Made by a program: the position numbers and the translations under genes | The notes under the pieces: generated by a model | What the model was told of the DNA's origin: nothing | The model's input: the letters and a program-made list of their open reading frames with translations, nothing else | The model's database searches: none | Source: DASSJT01 sp963715025 | GTDB taxonomy: Bacteria > Actinomycetota > Actinomycetes > Actinomycetales > Dermatophilaceae | Assembly (NCBI GenBank): GCA_963715025.1 | Contig: CAVQQQ010000003.1 | Span: 124,001-188,000, forward strand | Direction: 5' to 3' | DNA: 64,000 bases | Shown: positions 34,306 through 43,966 of the stretch, one piece after another | Position numbering within the stretch: position 1 is the stretch's first letter | Layout of the letters: each line of letters starts with the position of its first letter

Positions 34306-35241
34306 TCAGATCGTGAAGCGGAAGAAGGTGAAGCCGGGAAACACCAGGAAGAGCACCGTAATCGGCAGCACCAGAAACACCACAGGCACCATCATGAGAA
34401 TCTCTTTGCGGCCACCCGACGCCATGACCTGGCGGCGGCCTGCCTCCCGGACGTCCTGGGCCTGGGCCCTGAGCACATCGGCCAGAGGTGTCCCGCGCTG
34501 GACGGCCACGACGATGCCGTCCACGAAACGGGACAGGCTGATCAGCCCCGTGCGGTCCGCCAACCCTTGGAGCGCGGTGGGAAGGTTGGCGCCCGCACGC
34601 GCATCGGCGAGGCACCGCGACAGCTCTGCGGACAGCTCTCCGCGGGAGAGGCGGCAGACCCGCTCCAGCGCACCCACGGCGCCCTCTCCGGCTCCGACCG
34701 CGAGCGCCAGGAGTTCGGCGATCGTGGGGAACTCGGCCAGCATCCGCTGCTCCCGACGTTTGGCCTGCGAGCTCAGGGCCTGGTCGCGCGCCACCACTCC
34801 CGCACCCGTGAAGCAGAGCGTCACCATGAGGATCGGCAGCGCCGAGAGGCCATTGACCAGCCACATCACCCCGCCGACCGCGACGCCGCAGGCCGCTCCG
34901 GCGGCACCCCAGAGCACCTGCTCCGCCCGGAACCGCTCGAGGTCTGGGGGCAGCCCAGCACGCTGGAGGCGACGGCGCACGGAGCCTGCCCCGCCCAGCG
35001 CCCGCTCGACCGCGGCGGAGAGATCTCCCAGTACCGGAGCGAGCAGGGCGCCCAGGGTGCCGCCCACGAGATAGCCCTCCTGGGCGAGCAGCCTGGAGGG
35101 AATGGGGGTGTCGCGAAGGTAGGGCAGCAGGCGCCCGGTGAGCCCGGGCCGGCGACGGTGCGGCAGACCGGCATACGCCAGAACCAGCCCCATCCCGGCA
35201 AGCGCGCCCAGCACGGCGCCCGTGCGCCCAAGATCCGTCAC
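34306..35241 (-). CDS. tadC: TadC-like type II secretion F-domain membrane protein
   Basis: The 311-residue product starts at GTG (VTDLGRTGAVLGALAG) in a GTGA overlap with the tadB stop. It has N-terminal helices, then the T2SSF domain with AEFPTIAELLALAVGAGEG and LSRFVDGIVVAVQRGTPLAD. C-terminal helices follow (MMVPVVFLVLPITVLFLVFPG). TadB and TadC form the inner-membrane platform of the pilus motor. Confidence 0.9.
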   Translation of the reverse strand: MTDLGRTGAVLGALAGMGLVLAYAGLPHRRRPGLTGRLLPYLRDTPIPSRLLAQEGYLVGGTLGALLAPVLGDLSAAVERALGGAGSVRRRLQRAGLPPDLERFRAEQVLWGAAGAACGVAVGGVMWLVNGLSALPILMVTLCFTGAGVVARDQALSSQAKRREQRMLAEFPTIAELLALAVGAGEGAVGALERVCRLSRGELSAELSRCLADARAGANLPTALQGLADRTGLISLSRFVDGIVVAVQRGTPLADVLRAQAQDVREAGRRQVMASGGRKEILMMVPVVFLVLPITVLFLVFPGFTFFRFTI

Positions 35242-36107
35242 CGGAGCACCCGCTCGTCCTCGGGCAGCCGGCCAATCCACATCATGAGGCGATAGGCCAC
35301 GAGGCTGAGCGCCGCACCGAAGCCGAGGACCGCCGCTCCCAGCCGGCTGTTGTACGCCTGGACCGCCTCCGCCCGCGAGCAGAGCATGACCAGCACGATC
35401 CACGGAGCCGCGACCGCCAGCCGTGCGGCGTTGACGGTCCAGCCCTGGCGCGTCTCCAATTCCGCGCGTGTGCGGGCGTCTTCGCGCAGGAACGAGGAGA
35501 GGGTTCGCAGCAACTGCCCCAGGTCGCTACCGCCGACCTCCCTGGCAATGCGCAGCGACTCGACCAGCCGGTCGCCTACCGGATCGCTGAGCCGGTCCTT
35601 GAGGCGATTCAGGCAGTCCTGGAAGCGCCCCGTCGTGCGGTAGTCCTCCCCGAATGCGGCGAAGGCGGGCCGCAGCTCCTCCGGGCCGCGGACCCCCAGC
35701 TGTGCCAGCGCTTCCGGGAGGGCCATCCCGGCGCGGACGGCGGAGGCGATGTTGTCCACGGCATCAGGCCACAGGTCGCGCAGCGTTGCACGGCGCCGGC
35801 GGGCGCGAAGCCGGACGAGTGCGATCGGCGCCCAGGCCGCGAGCGCCGCGAAGCAGCCCGCGATGGCCGGAACGGAGCTGACCGCGAGGATGAGCAGGAA
35901 CGCCATCGCTGAGGCGATGGCACACGAGGTCAGCAGGGCACGCGGACCCACGGATCCGTAGCCCGCCTGCACCAGCTCGTCTCGCAGACGCGCCACGACC
36001 GAGCTGCGCCGCGCCGCTGGTCGGGGCTCGGGCGCCGGAGCCCAGCACGACCACCACACGCAGAACAGGCCTATGCCCATGACCAGCCCGATCAGCAGTC
36101 CGCGCAT
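35238..36107 (-). CDS. tadB: TadB-like type II secretion F-domain membrane protein
   Basis: This 289-residue protein starts MRGLLIGLVMGIGLFCVWW. The T2SSF core is LWPDAVDNIASAVRAGMALP with SLRIAREVGGSDLGQLLRTL, followed by helices LAVAAPWIVLVMLC and GAAVLGFGAALSLVAYRLM. It lies 12 bases after tadA and overlaps tadC by 4 bases. It couples ATP hydrolysis by TadA to pilin extraction. Confidence 0.9.
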   Translation of the reverse strand: MRGLLIGLVMGIGLFCVWWSCWAPAPEPRPAARRSSVVARLRDELVQAGYGSVGPRALLTSCAIASAMAFLLILAVSSVPAIAGCFAALAAWAPIALVRLRARRRRATLRDLWPDAVDNIASAVRAGMALPEALAQLGVRGPEELRPAFAAFGEDYRTTGRFQDCLNRLKDRLSDPVGDRLVESLRIAREVGGSDLGQLLRTLSSFLREDARTRAELETRQGWTVNAARLAVAAPWIVLVMLCSRAEAVQAYNSRLGAAVLGFGAALSLVAYRLMMWIGRLPEDERVLR

Positions 36108-36119
36108 GCCTCTCCGCCC

Positions 36120-37340
36120 TCACTGTGCCAGCAGGGCGGCGACGTCATAGCCGGCCCGCTCGAAGCGATCGACATGCGGCGGGTAGCCCTCGGCGCGCCC
36201 GAGCTGGCCCCGGCGCTGGACGAAGAGGTCTGCGATCTCGACGACATCACCCTCGACCCGCCCCGGAACGGCCGCGATCTCCCTCACCCGGCGCACCCCG
36301 TCGCGCTCGAGGGCGGCGTGGACCACGAGGTCGATCGATCCGGCAACGGTCGGAACGACGAATCGAGAGCCGACGTTCTCACCGGCGAGCAGCGGCAGCG
36401 TGCACATCTTGGTCACCGCCTCACGAGCACTGTTGGCGTGGATCGTGCACATGCCCGGAATGCCGCTGTTGAGGGCGATCAGGAGATCCAAAGACTCCGC
36501 TTGGCGCACCTCGCCGACGATGATGCGCGAGGGCCGCATGCGGAGGGCTTCCTTGACGAGCTTCCGCAGCGGCACTTCTCCGGTGCCCTCGAGGCTCGGC
36601 TGCCGACACTGCATCGAGGCCACATCTCGCAGAGGGATCTTCAGTTCAAAGACCTCTTCACAAGTGACGACGCGCTCGCGTGGCGGGATCGCCGCGCTCA
36701 GGCAGTTGAGCAGCGTCGTCTTGCCCGCCTGGGTGCCCCCGGCGACCAGGATATTGAGGCCGGAGACGACGGCCGCCTCGAGAAACCGCGCCGCCTGCCC
36801 GGTCAGCGTGCCCAGCCGGACGAGGTCTTCCAGGTGGTCGGCCTTGACCACGAACTTGCGGATGTTGACGAACCAGTGCTCCCTGGTGATGTCGGGGATC
36901 ACCACGTGGAGGCGGGACCCGTCGGCAAGCACGGCGTCGACGAAGGGCGAGGAGAGGTCGACCCGGCGCCCGGATGTCCTGAGCATCCGCTCCACAAGGT
37001 CGCGGACCTCGTCGCCGACCAGGATCGTATTGGTCAGCTCGGCGACGCCGCTGCGGGCGATGAAGACCTTGGACGGCTCGTTGATCCAGATCTCCTCCAC
37101 GAGCGGGTCGTCGAAGTACCGCTGCAGCGGGCCGAACCCGGCGACGCTGTCGAGGACGGCCTTGACCGCGTCCTCGAGGTCGCCCAGGGCCGGGATGCCG
37201 CCGCGGATCGAGCGGTCGTCGTAGTCGCTGACCGCCTCGCGCACCAACCGAGTCACGGCCGCGGTGTCGCGCGCAGGGTCGAGCCCGGTGCGGCGGATGA
37301 GCTCGCGGACCTCGTCCTCGACGGTGCGCACTGCTTCCAC
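36120..37340 (-). CDS. tadA: TadA/CpaF-family secretion ATPase
   Basis: The 406-residue ATPase starts at GTG (VEAVRTVEDEVREL), preceded by GGGGAGG. It has the N-terminal domain with GFGPLQRYFDDPLVEEIWIN, Walker A AGGTQAGKTT, Asp-box CEEVFELKIP, Walker B-type RIIVGEVRQAESLDLL and His-box GIPGMCTIHANSA. This is the motor of Tad/Flp pilus assembly. Of the genes usually found upstream in actinobacteria, a CpaE/Ssd-type ATPase is missing here. Confidence 0.93.
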   Translation of the reverse strand: MEAVRTVEDEVRELIRRTGLDPARDTAAVTRLVREAVSDYDDRSIRGGIPALGDLEDAVKAVLDSVAGFGPLQRYFDDPLVEEIWINEPSKVFIARSGVAELTNTILVGDEVRDLVERMLRTSGRRVDLSSPFVDAVLADGSRLHVVIPDITREHWFVNIRKFVVKADHLEDLVRLGTLTGQAARFLEAAVVSGLNILVAGGTQAGKTTLLNCLSAAIPPRERVVTCEEVFELKIPLRDVASMQCRQPSLEGTGEVPLRKLVKEALRMRPSRIIVGEVRQAESLDLLIALNSGIPGMCTIHANSAREAVTKMCTLPLLAGENVGSRFVVPTVAGSIDLVVHAALERDGVRRVREIAAVPGRVEGDVVEIADLFVQRRGQLGRAEGYPPHVDRFERAGYDVAALLAQ

Positions 37341-37634
37341 CCGATTGCCTCCCCTTTGGCCCGAAACTGACCGGATGCACGCCGATGCGTGCCACAGCAT
37401 AGGAACCAGCCCAGACAAATCCAACGGCTGTCCACAGCCTTTTCACAGAATGAGCGGCTCTTTCGGCGTGCGTGACGCTCCGAGCGCCACTAAGTCGGCA
37501 TCGCGGCAACATCCGCACGCGCTTCTCGGGGCCGCCACTCCCCATCCCGAGCCGTCGGCACGATCCTCCGCCCAGTCAAGGCGAACCCCGAACGCGCTGT
37601 TGACGGATCAGGTGGACGGGCGTGGACTGCGCTG

Positions 37635-38153
37635 GTGGGCCATAACCCAGAGCCGCAGGCCGCCCGGCCGTACATGCCCGGGTACGGCATCCTCCCGCCG
37701 GACGGAGGAACGGGCCTGCTGTCGTGGCAGGAGGTCGAGCCGCGGCTGGCGCAATCGCATGACTACTGGGTGGCCAGCGCGTGGCCCGACGGTCGTCCGC
37801 ACGTCATGCCCGTCTGGGGAGTCTGGGACGGCGCAGCCCTGTGGTTCAGCAGCAGCGGGCGATCCCGCAAGATCGCCAATCTCACGCACGACCCGCGGTG
37901 CGTGGCGACCACCGACGACGCGCTGGATCCGGTGATCCTCGAGGGAACCGCGGAGGTGGTGGTGCACGAGGACGCCATCGGTCGGTTCCTGGAGCTGCTC
38001 AATGCCAAGTACGACGTCGACTACCCGCTCGACTTCCTCGACCCGGCCGTGAACGCAACGGTCCGGGTCCTGCCGCACACCGCCTTCGCTCTCCTGCAGT
38101 CAGACTTCCTCGGGTCGCCGACGCGATGGCGCTTTCCCCGGCCGAAATCCTGA
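37635..38153 (+). CDS. pyridoxamine 5'-phosphate oxidase (PPOX) family flavoprotein
   Basis: The 172-residue protein from GTG 37635 has the split-barrel pattern YWVASAWPDGRPHVMPVWGV, then ALWFSSSGRSRKIANLTHDP and ILEGTAEVVVHED. These blocks bind FMN or F420 in small PPOX-like reductases. The substrate is unknown. It is divergent from tadA across 294 bases that show no other gene. Confidence 0.8.
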   Translation: MGHNPEPQAARPYMPGYGILPPDGGTGLLSWQEVEPRLAQSHDYWVASAWPDGRPHVMPVWGVWDGAALWFSSSGRSRKIANLTHDPRCVATTDDALDPVILEGTAEVVVHEDAIGRFLELLNAKYDVDYPLDFLDPAVNATVRVLPHTAFALLQSDFLGSPTRWRFPRPKS

Positions 38154-38360
38154 TCACCACTCCGCTGTCCGGCGCCTGTGATCCTGGTGGTGGCGCTCCG
38201 GCGGGGGTGATCGGGCACGCTGATCCGGCGGACGACAGACCGCCTGCAGAGCCGGTATGCCGCGTGCTCACCTCGGCACCCAAGGCCGCCGGTTTGTCGG
38301 CCTCCGGCGCTGTGGATAACCGGCCGGTCCCCGACTCGGCCACCGCTAGCGTCCGCAAGC

Positions 38361-41300
38361 ATGGAGTTCACGCTGTCCATCGCCCTGCCCGAGGTCGGCA
38401 CCTCCCCCGTCGACATTGACGTCTGCGCACCGAGCGGCGCTACCGCGGGCGAGTTGGCAGCCCTCCTCGCCTCCGAGTTCGGCGTCGCCGCCGGGCGGCT
38501 CAGCTCTGGCACGGGCCCGGTCCCCGAGGACGCGCTCGTTGGCCATCCCCCGCTTCTCCACGGCGCCTCCCTGTCCCTGGCGACTGGCCAGCCCCGCCGG
38601 GAGCCTGCGCGCCACCGGCCCTCGCCTCTGGAGCTCGCCGTCGTCGCTGGGCCTGACTGCGGCCGACGCTTTCCGCTCGAGCCCGGCCGCCACCTGCTGG
38701 GCCGTGGTGCCGGCGCTGGTCTTCGTGTCGACGACCCGAGCCTCTCGCGCAGCCACGCAGTCCTCTCAGTCGGCCCCGACGGGGTCCACGTCGCGGATGC
38801 CGGTTCCACCAACGGCATGCACGTCGACGGGGCCCAGATCCCGACGAGGGGCTCGATGCTGAACCCAGGTCAGATGCTCCGCGTGGGCCATTCCCTCGTA
38901 CAGGTCCGCAGTCCGGGGGTGCGTCCCGCGGCCGTGGAGCCGGATGGCCGCGGGTTCCGGCTCGTCAACCGAGCGCCCCGCGTTCCGACCACGCCGGAGC
39001 CGGTGACCATCACGCTCCCCACGAGGCCGGAGCCGCGCCGCAGCGCGCGATTCCCGTGGTTGGCGATGCTGGTGCCGCTGCCCGTATGTGCCGTGCTGGC
39101 GGTCCTGATGGGTCCGCAGCTGCTCCTCTTCGCGCTGATGACGCCAGTCATGATGCTGGGAAATGCCCTGAGCGATCGCGTCACCGGAAGACGCGAGTAT
39201 GCCGGTCAGCTGGCCGAGTTCGAACGTGCCACGACCAGAGCGGCAGACAGCATTGTCGAGCTGTGCCGACACGAGGTCGCGTTGCGCCGATCGGGATTCC
39301 CGGACGCCGTCACCATCCTCCAGACCGCGACCACCCCCGGTAGCCGGCTGTGGGAGCGGTCCAGACGTGACCCCGATGTGCTCACCATCCGCATCGGAAC
39401 GGGAAGCGTGCCATCCTCGCTGCGCGTCGTGGATCCTTCCGCGGGGCACGCGTCCAGCGTGCCCTCCCTGCACGATGCCCCGGTGGTGGCCGACCTCGAC
39501 CTCCTGCGCGTCCTCGGACTCGCGGGGCACCAAGGTCCGGTCGCCGCAATGCTCCGAAGCATCGTCGGCCAGATCGCCGCTCTCCACTCTCCGCGCGACG
39601 TGCGGCTCGTCGCGCTTGCCTCGGGCGATGGGGACGCGGCGGAGTTCGCCTGGCTTCGCCTGCTCCCCCATTGCGAGGCCGTGGCCTCACCGGCAGATGA
39701 GGCACGGTTCTCGTCGGTGGTTTCGATGGTCCGGCCGACCGGCGGTGACGCGTCTCATTCGCCGCTTCAGCCCGTCACCGATGAGGAGGGGTCGGCAGTG
39801 TGGGGCGGTGCGCGGACCGTGGTGCTGCTCCTTGGCTCCCGCGAGCTGCGCGCACGCCCAGGGATCGCGTCCCTTCTCAGCGATGGCCTCAGGGATGGAC
39901 TGCGGATCATCGCAGTCGACCGGGACCCGGCTTCTCTGCCCCTGGAGTGCAGGGCGGTGATCGAGGTGGATGAGGCCGGCGTCACGGCGCGCATGGAGTC
40001 GTCCACGCTGGAAGGGCCACTGGCGTTCACGCCCGACGGATGCCGAACGTCCTGGGCGGAGCAGGCAGCGCGGTCGTTGGCCTCTCTTCGAGACAACACA
40101 CCCGCCGATGCGGTGGCCGCTCTGCCAGACCTTGTGCGGTTGGCCGACCTGCACGGGGCATCCGTGTTTGACGCCGAGTGGATTGCCCGCCAATGGGTTT
40201 CCTCCACGCCCTCGACGGTCGCCGCGCTGGGGCTGGCCCTAGGCGGTGCCTTTACGGTTGACCTTGTCAGAGACGGCCCGCACGTCCTCGTCGGGGGTAC
40301 GACCGGCTCGGGCAAGTCTGAACTGCTCCAGACTGTCGTGGTCTCGCTGGCCCTGGCCAACCGACCGGAGGAGCTCGGACTGGTGCTCGTTGACTACAAG
40401 GGTGGCTCAGCCTTCAGCAAATGCGGCCAACTGCCCCACACCGTCGGCATAGTCACAGATCTCGATGGCCACCTCGCCCAAAGGGCACTCGCATCGCTCC
40501 GGGCCGAACTGTCGCGGCGCGAGCGATTGTTGGCGACCGTGGGTGCCACGGACCTCGACGACTACCGGGCCAAGGCAGCGGCTGAGCCTCGCACGCACGT
40601 CGAGACGTTGGGCCGGCTCGTGCTCGTCATCGACGAGTTCAAGGCGCTGGCGGAGGAGCTTCCGGAGTTCCTCGAAGGTGTGGTGCGGCTGGCGGCAGTG
40701 GGTCGCTCTCTGGGAGTGCACCTCGTTCTGGCGACGCAGCGGCCCGGCGGAATCGTGTCGGCCGACATCAGGGCCAACGTCAATCTCCGCATCGCGCTGA
40801 GGGTCCGCGACCGCGTCGACAGCGAGGACGTCATCGAGGCGCCGGACGCCGCCGGCCTCCAGGAGCGCCACCGTGGCCGGGCGCTAGCAAGGTCTGGTGG
40901 CGGCCGGCTCACCACCTTCCAGACCGCGTGGCTCGGAGCCCGCGACTACACGGCCGAGAAGGCGGTGCTATCGATCAGGCGACGCGGGTCGACCATCGGA
41001 ACCCCGGTGAGCCAACCATCTCTCCGTCGCTCCAGCGACCACGCCCAGCGCCGCGAGCCGACCGACCTCGACCGCGTGGTCGAGGCGCTCCACGTCGCGG
41101 CACAGCTGGTGGGATGTTCCTCACCACCTCGGCCCTGGCTGCCGCCGCTCCCTGACGTCCTTCCGCTCAGTCACCTTGCCCCGCCGCCGGCGCCGGACCA
41201 CGAGGGCTCGCCGGACCACGAGAGCTCGCCGGGCCGCCGACCCAGCCCCGGTGGCCCGGGCGCAAGCTCGACCCCGCAAGCGCCGTGGGGTTTGGCCGAC

Positions 41301-42896
41301 GACCCTGCTGGACAGCGCCAGCCGCTCTTCTCGTGGTACGCGCAGGCCGGTCCGGGGGGTGGTGGGCACTGGGTCATCGGTGGCTCGGGCGGCTCTGGCC
41401 GCACGTCGGCCCTGCGAACGCTGGCCTTCACGGCTGCCCGGTCGTGCAGGCCGGACCACCTGCACCTGTACGCCATCGACGGGTCGTCCAACGCCCTCCG
41501 GGCCATCGAGCGCTTCCCGCACACCGGGGCGGTCGTTCCCCGGGCGGACTTCGCCCGGGTCGTCCGGCTGGTCAACCGCCTTGCCCGCGAGGTCCGGCAT
41601 CGGCAACAGCGGCTCACGACCGTGGGTCACGCCAGCCTCGACGAGTGGCGGGCAGCTGGGGACGCGCACGTCGGCAGTCCAGCCGGCCCACCGGCATACC
41701 TGCTCTTGCTGGTGGACGACTGGGACCTCCTCGCCCGGGACAGCGAGCACCAAGACCACGGGGAGATCATCGAGCGCCTCGCCAGCCTCCTGCGGGAGGG
41801 CGAGCAGGTTGGCCTTCGCGCAGTCGTGACCGGCGACCGCAGTGTCCTGATCGGGCGCAGTACGTCGTGGGCCACGCACCGGCTCCTGCTCCGACTTGCC
41901 GACCCCAGCGACGCCGCGCTGGTCGGCCTGGCGCGGGAGCGCATTCCGCGGCACCAGCCACCCGGGCGCGGCATCGTGGCGGGTGGCCTGGAGGTGCAGC
42001 TGGCCCACCTCGGCAGCACGCCCGACGCGGCCGCTGCCGCGCAAGCGATCAGTGACCTTGCCGCGGCACTGCCGAGCCCCGGGGCCAACCCGCCGTTCGC
42101 GGTCGCGACCATGCCGACCGATGTCCTGGCTACCCAGCTCGCGCGCACAGGTCGCGGCCTGGAGTTCGCGCTGGGCGGCGAGGAGTGCACGACCGTGGCC
42201 CTGGACTTCGAGCGCCACGGTCGCCAGATCCTGATCACGGGGCCTGGTCGGAGCGGCAAGTCCACGGCGCTGGGCGCCTTTGCGGTGGCGGCGCGCGAGC
42301 ACGCGCTTCCGGTCGCGTGGGTGGCCCCCACAGGTCGGGCGCGAGGGTCCACACCGGTGGCGGGGCGCACAGTGCAGGTCATCGAGGAAGGCGACGCCGC
42401 CCGACTGGCTGCGCTGTGCCGCGAGCAGCGTGATCTCGTGGTCCTCGTCGACGACGCCGATCAGCTCCTCGACACCCCGGTCGAGACTGTGCTGCGGGAG
42501 TTCTGCCGCACCGTCGACCGCACCGGCGGCGCGATCATCTGTGCCGCCAATTCGGTCGCCTTGGCAAGCCAGTACCGGGGCGTCGCGGTCGAGGTGGGCC
42601 GTCACCAGACCGGTTTGCTGCTCAACCCGCGGTCCGTTGCCGACGGGGACCTCCTCGGGATCCGGGTGCCAAGGGGACTGCCCGGCAGTCCGGGTCGGGG
42701 CCTCCTCGCCTGCCGTGGCGAGGTGCTCGAGGTCCAAGTGGCGAGACCACCGACCGAGCCCGAGCCGAGCCAGTCCGAGCCGAGTCGGCCACAAGCCAGC
42801 GGCAAGTGCGCGTCAGCCCTTGACGTAGGAGAGCTTCTCGCAGACCTTGCCATCGCGGAATCGCAGCACGTCGACACCACGCACATGGCCGGGTGA
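38361..42896 (+). CDS. FHA-FtsK/SpoIIIE ATPase (EssC-like, type VII secretion motor)
   Basis: The product has 1511 residues. Residues 1-77 form a small domain resembling a ubiquitin-like or degenerate FHA fold. An FHA domain follows at about 95-175, with DDPSLSRSHAVLS and GSTNGMHVDG. Two membrane helices lie near 232-275 (FPWLAMLVPLPVCAVLAVLM). Three FtsK-like modules come next. Module 1 has Walker A GGTTGSGKSE (about 645) and Walker B LVLVIDEFKAL. Module 2 has GGSGGSGRTS (about 1007), with Arg for the Walker Lys. Module 3 has TGPGRSGKST (about 1292) and VVLVDDADQLL. This is the EssC/EccC layout, driving export of WXG100 proteins. No membrane partners of a full system lie nearby. Confidence 0.85.
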   Translation: MEFTLSIALPEVGTSPVDIDVCAPSGATAGELAALLASEFGVAAGRLSSGTGPVPEDALVGHPPLLHGASLSLATGQPRREPARHRPSPLELAVVAGPDCGRRFPLEPGRHLLGRGAGAGLRVDDPSLSRSHAVLSVGPDGVHVADAGSTNGMHVDGAQIPTRGSMLNPGQMLRVGHSLVQVRSPGVRPAAVEPDGRGFRLVNRAPRVPTTPEPVTITLPTRPEPRRSARFPWLAMLVPLPVCAVLAVLMGPQLLLFALMTPVMMLGNALSDRVTGRREYAGQLAEFERATTRAADSIVELCRHEVALRRSGFPDAVTILQTATTPGSRLWERSRRDPDVLTIRIGTGSVPSSLRVVDPSAGHASSVPSLHDAPVVADLDLLRVLGLAGHQGPVAAMLRSIVGQIAALHSPRDVRLVALASGDGDAAEFAWLRLLPHCEAVASPADEARFSSVVSMVRPTGGDASHSPLQPVTDEEGSAVWGGARTVVLLLGSRELRARPGIASLLSDGLRDGLRIIAVDRDPASLPLECRAVIEVDEAGVTARMESSTLEGPLAFTPDGCRTSWAEQAARSLASLRDNTPADAVAALPDLVRLADLHGASVFDAEWIARQWVSSTPSTVAALGLALGGAFTVDLVRDGPHVLVGGTTGSGKSELLQTVVVSLALANRPEELGLVLVDYKGGSAFSKCGQLPHTVGIVTDLDGHLAQRALASLRAELSRRERLLATVGATDLDDYRAKAAAEPRTHVETLGRLVLVIDEFKALAEELPEFLEGVVRLAAVGRSLGVHLVLATQRPGGIVSADIRANVNLRIALRVRDRVDSEDVIEAPDAAGLQERHRGRALARSGGGRLTTFQTAWLGARDYTAEKAVLSIRRRGSTIGTPVSQPSLRRSSDHAQRREPTDLDRVVEALHVAAQLVGCSSPPRPWLPPLPDVLPLSHLAPPPAPDHEGSPDHESSPGRRPSPGGPGASSTPQAPWGLADDPAGQRQPLFSWYAQAGPGGGGHWVIGGSGGSGRTSALRTLAFTAARSCRPDHLHLYAIDGSSNALRAIERFPHTGAVVPRADFARVVRLVNRLAREVRHRQQRLTTVGHASLDEWRAAGDAHVGSPAGPPAYLLLLVDDWDLLARDSEHQDHGEIIERLASLLREGEQVGLRAVVTGDRSVLIGRSTSWATHRLLLRLADPSDAALVGLARERIPRHQPPGRGIVAGGLEVQLAHLGSTPDAAAAAQAISDLAAALPSPGANPPFAVATMPTDVLATQLARTGRGLEFALGGEECTTVALDFERHGRQILITGPGRSGKSTALGAFAVAAREHALPVAWVAPTGRARGSTPVAGRTVQVIEEGDAARLAALCREQRDLVVLVDDADQLLDTPVETVLREFCRTVDRTGGAIICAANSVALASQYRGVAVEVGRHQTGLLLNPRSVADGDLLGIRVPRGLPGSPGRGLLACRGEVLEVQVARPPTEPEPSQSEPSRPQASGKCASALDVGELLADLAIAESQHVDTTHMAG

Positions 42897-43181
42897 CCCA
42901 TCACCATTGGTCCACGAGTAGGTCCAGCGGAACACAGCGCGATCGCCCAGCACGAAGGCTTCCTCCTCGGCGAACACCGGGTCGATAGTGCCCCGCAGGA
43001 TGTTCGACCACACGTCCAACACCGCGTCGACACCCTCGAACCGCTGGCCATCCGGCGCGGGGCTGGTCGTCTCGAACACCACATCGTCGGTGACCATGCT
43101 CCGCAGCGCCTCCACGTCCGCCCGAGCGAAGGCAGCCGAGAATGTTTGTACCAGTTCAAGCTTCGCCACGCGGGAGGTCAT
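42813..43181 (-). CDS. SnoaL/NTF2-like protein
   Basis: This 122-residue protein has a cone-shaped NTF2-like fold pattern: VQTFSAAFARADVEALRSMV, then DDVVFETTSPAP, EGVDAVLDVWSNIL and VRGVDVLRFRDGKVCEKLSY. Such proteins are SnoaL-like enzymes or binding proteins with unpredictable ligands. Its 3' end overlaps the end of the FtsK-like gene by 84 bases (convergent). It is fused by a 4-base ATGA overlap to the upstream maleylpyruvate-isomerase-like gene. Confidence 0.82.
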   Translation of the reverse strand: MTSRVAKLELVQTFSAAFARADVEALRSMVTDDVVFETTSPAPDGQRFEGVDAVLDVWSNILRGTIDPVFAEEEAFVLGDRAVFRWTYSWTNGDGSPGHVRGVDVLRFRDGKVCEKLSYVKG

Positions 43182-43801
43182 GCTTCAGTCTCATTCCCCC
43201 GAGCCGCACGGCTGCCGTCACCTGCGCCAACCGGCGAGGTCCACGACCCGGACCGCCCGAAGGCCGCCAGGAGGTCCGTCTGTGCGTCGCCGATGTCGGT
43301 CGCGTGTGCAGCGACGGCACCTCCCGCGCGGTAGAGCTCTTCACGGTCGACGAACCAGGCCGCCACGTCGGCGACCAGCTCCGGATCCATTGTCCGGTCG
43401 GCGCCGATCGCCGCCGCAAGGTCCCAGCCATGGATCAGGTGGTCTGCGCACAGCTGGCGGGCGTACTCCTCCATGTCCTCCTCGCCATAAGACAGGTGGA
43501 CCAGCCCGCCCCCGGGCAAGCGCTCCGCTGCGGAGGCACCCGCCTGCTCCGCCGCCGCGTGTGCTGCGCGCACTGGATCGGCGCCCAGCAGGTCGCCGTC
43601 GAAGCGGTCGCCGACCTCTTCGATCGTGGCGCCCTCGAGCAGCGGGGCCGCCCAGCGGTCTTCACTGACCACGTGGTTGACCAAGTCGCGCACGCTCCAG
43701 TGGGTACACGGCGTCGGATCGGACCACTGCCCCTCGCCGATGGCATCCACGCGGCTCACCCACCAGTCGAGGGTCCGCTGGTACAGCGTGGGAACGTCCA
43801 T
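43178..43801 (-). CDS. TIGR03086/mycothiol-dependent maleylpyruvate isomerase-like protein (DinB fold)
   Basis: The 207-residue protein starts MDVPTLYQRTLDWWVSRVDA after an AGGAG ribosome-binding site. The blocks TPCTHWSVRDLVNHVV and YARQLCADHLIHGWDLAAA hold the His ligands of the DinB/MDMPI metal site. Members use or detoxify with mycothiol in actinobacteria, but the specific substrate is unknown. It is coupled to the NTF2-like gene. Confidence 0.87.
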   Translation of the reverse strand: MDVPTLYQRTLDWWVSRVDAIGEGQWSDPTPCTHWSVRDLVNHVVSEDRWAAPLLEGATIEEVGDRFDGDLLGADPVRAAHAAAEQAGASAAERLPGGGLVHLSYGEEDMEEYARQLCADHLIHGWDLAAAIGADRTMDPELVADVAAWFVDREELYRAGGAVAAHATDIGDAQTDLLAAFGRSGSWTSPVGAGDGSRAARGNETEA

Positions 43802-43966
43802 CGTGCACTCCTGTCCTCCGCGCCCGGGGGAGGCGCCAGCCGGCGGCCCGGGCGGCCGCCGACAGCAGAAGCCTGCCGCTGCGCCCGGCCTGCGTCCACC
43901 AACATGGCGCATCAAGACCGCAGCGAAGGTCAGGATCTCGCCCTGACCCGACGGCCAAGCCCGATG

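Noticed and set aside
36174..37370. A 398-codon plus-strand frame opposite tadA
   Set aside because: It mirrors tadA codons; no protein-family signal.
41121..42794. A 557-codon minus-strand frame opposite the EssC-like gene
   Set aside because: The plus strand has three FtsK-like modules; the antisense reading is repetitive and basic.
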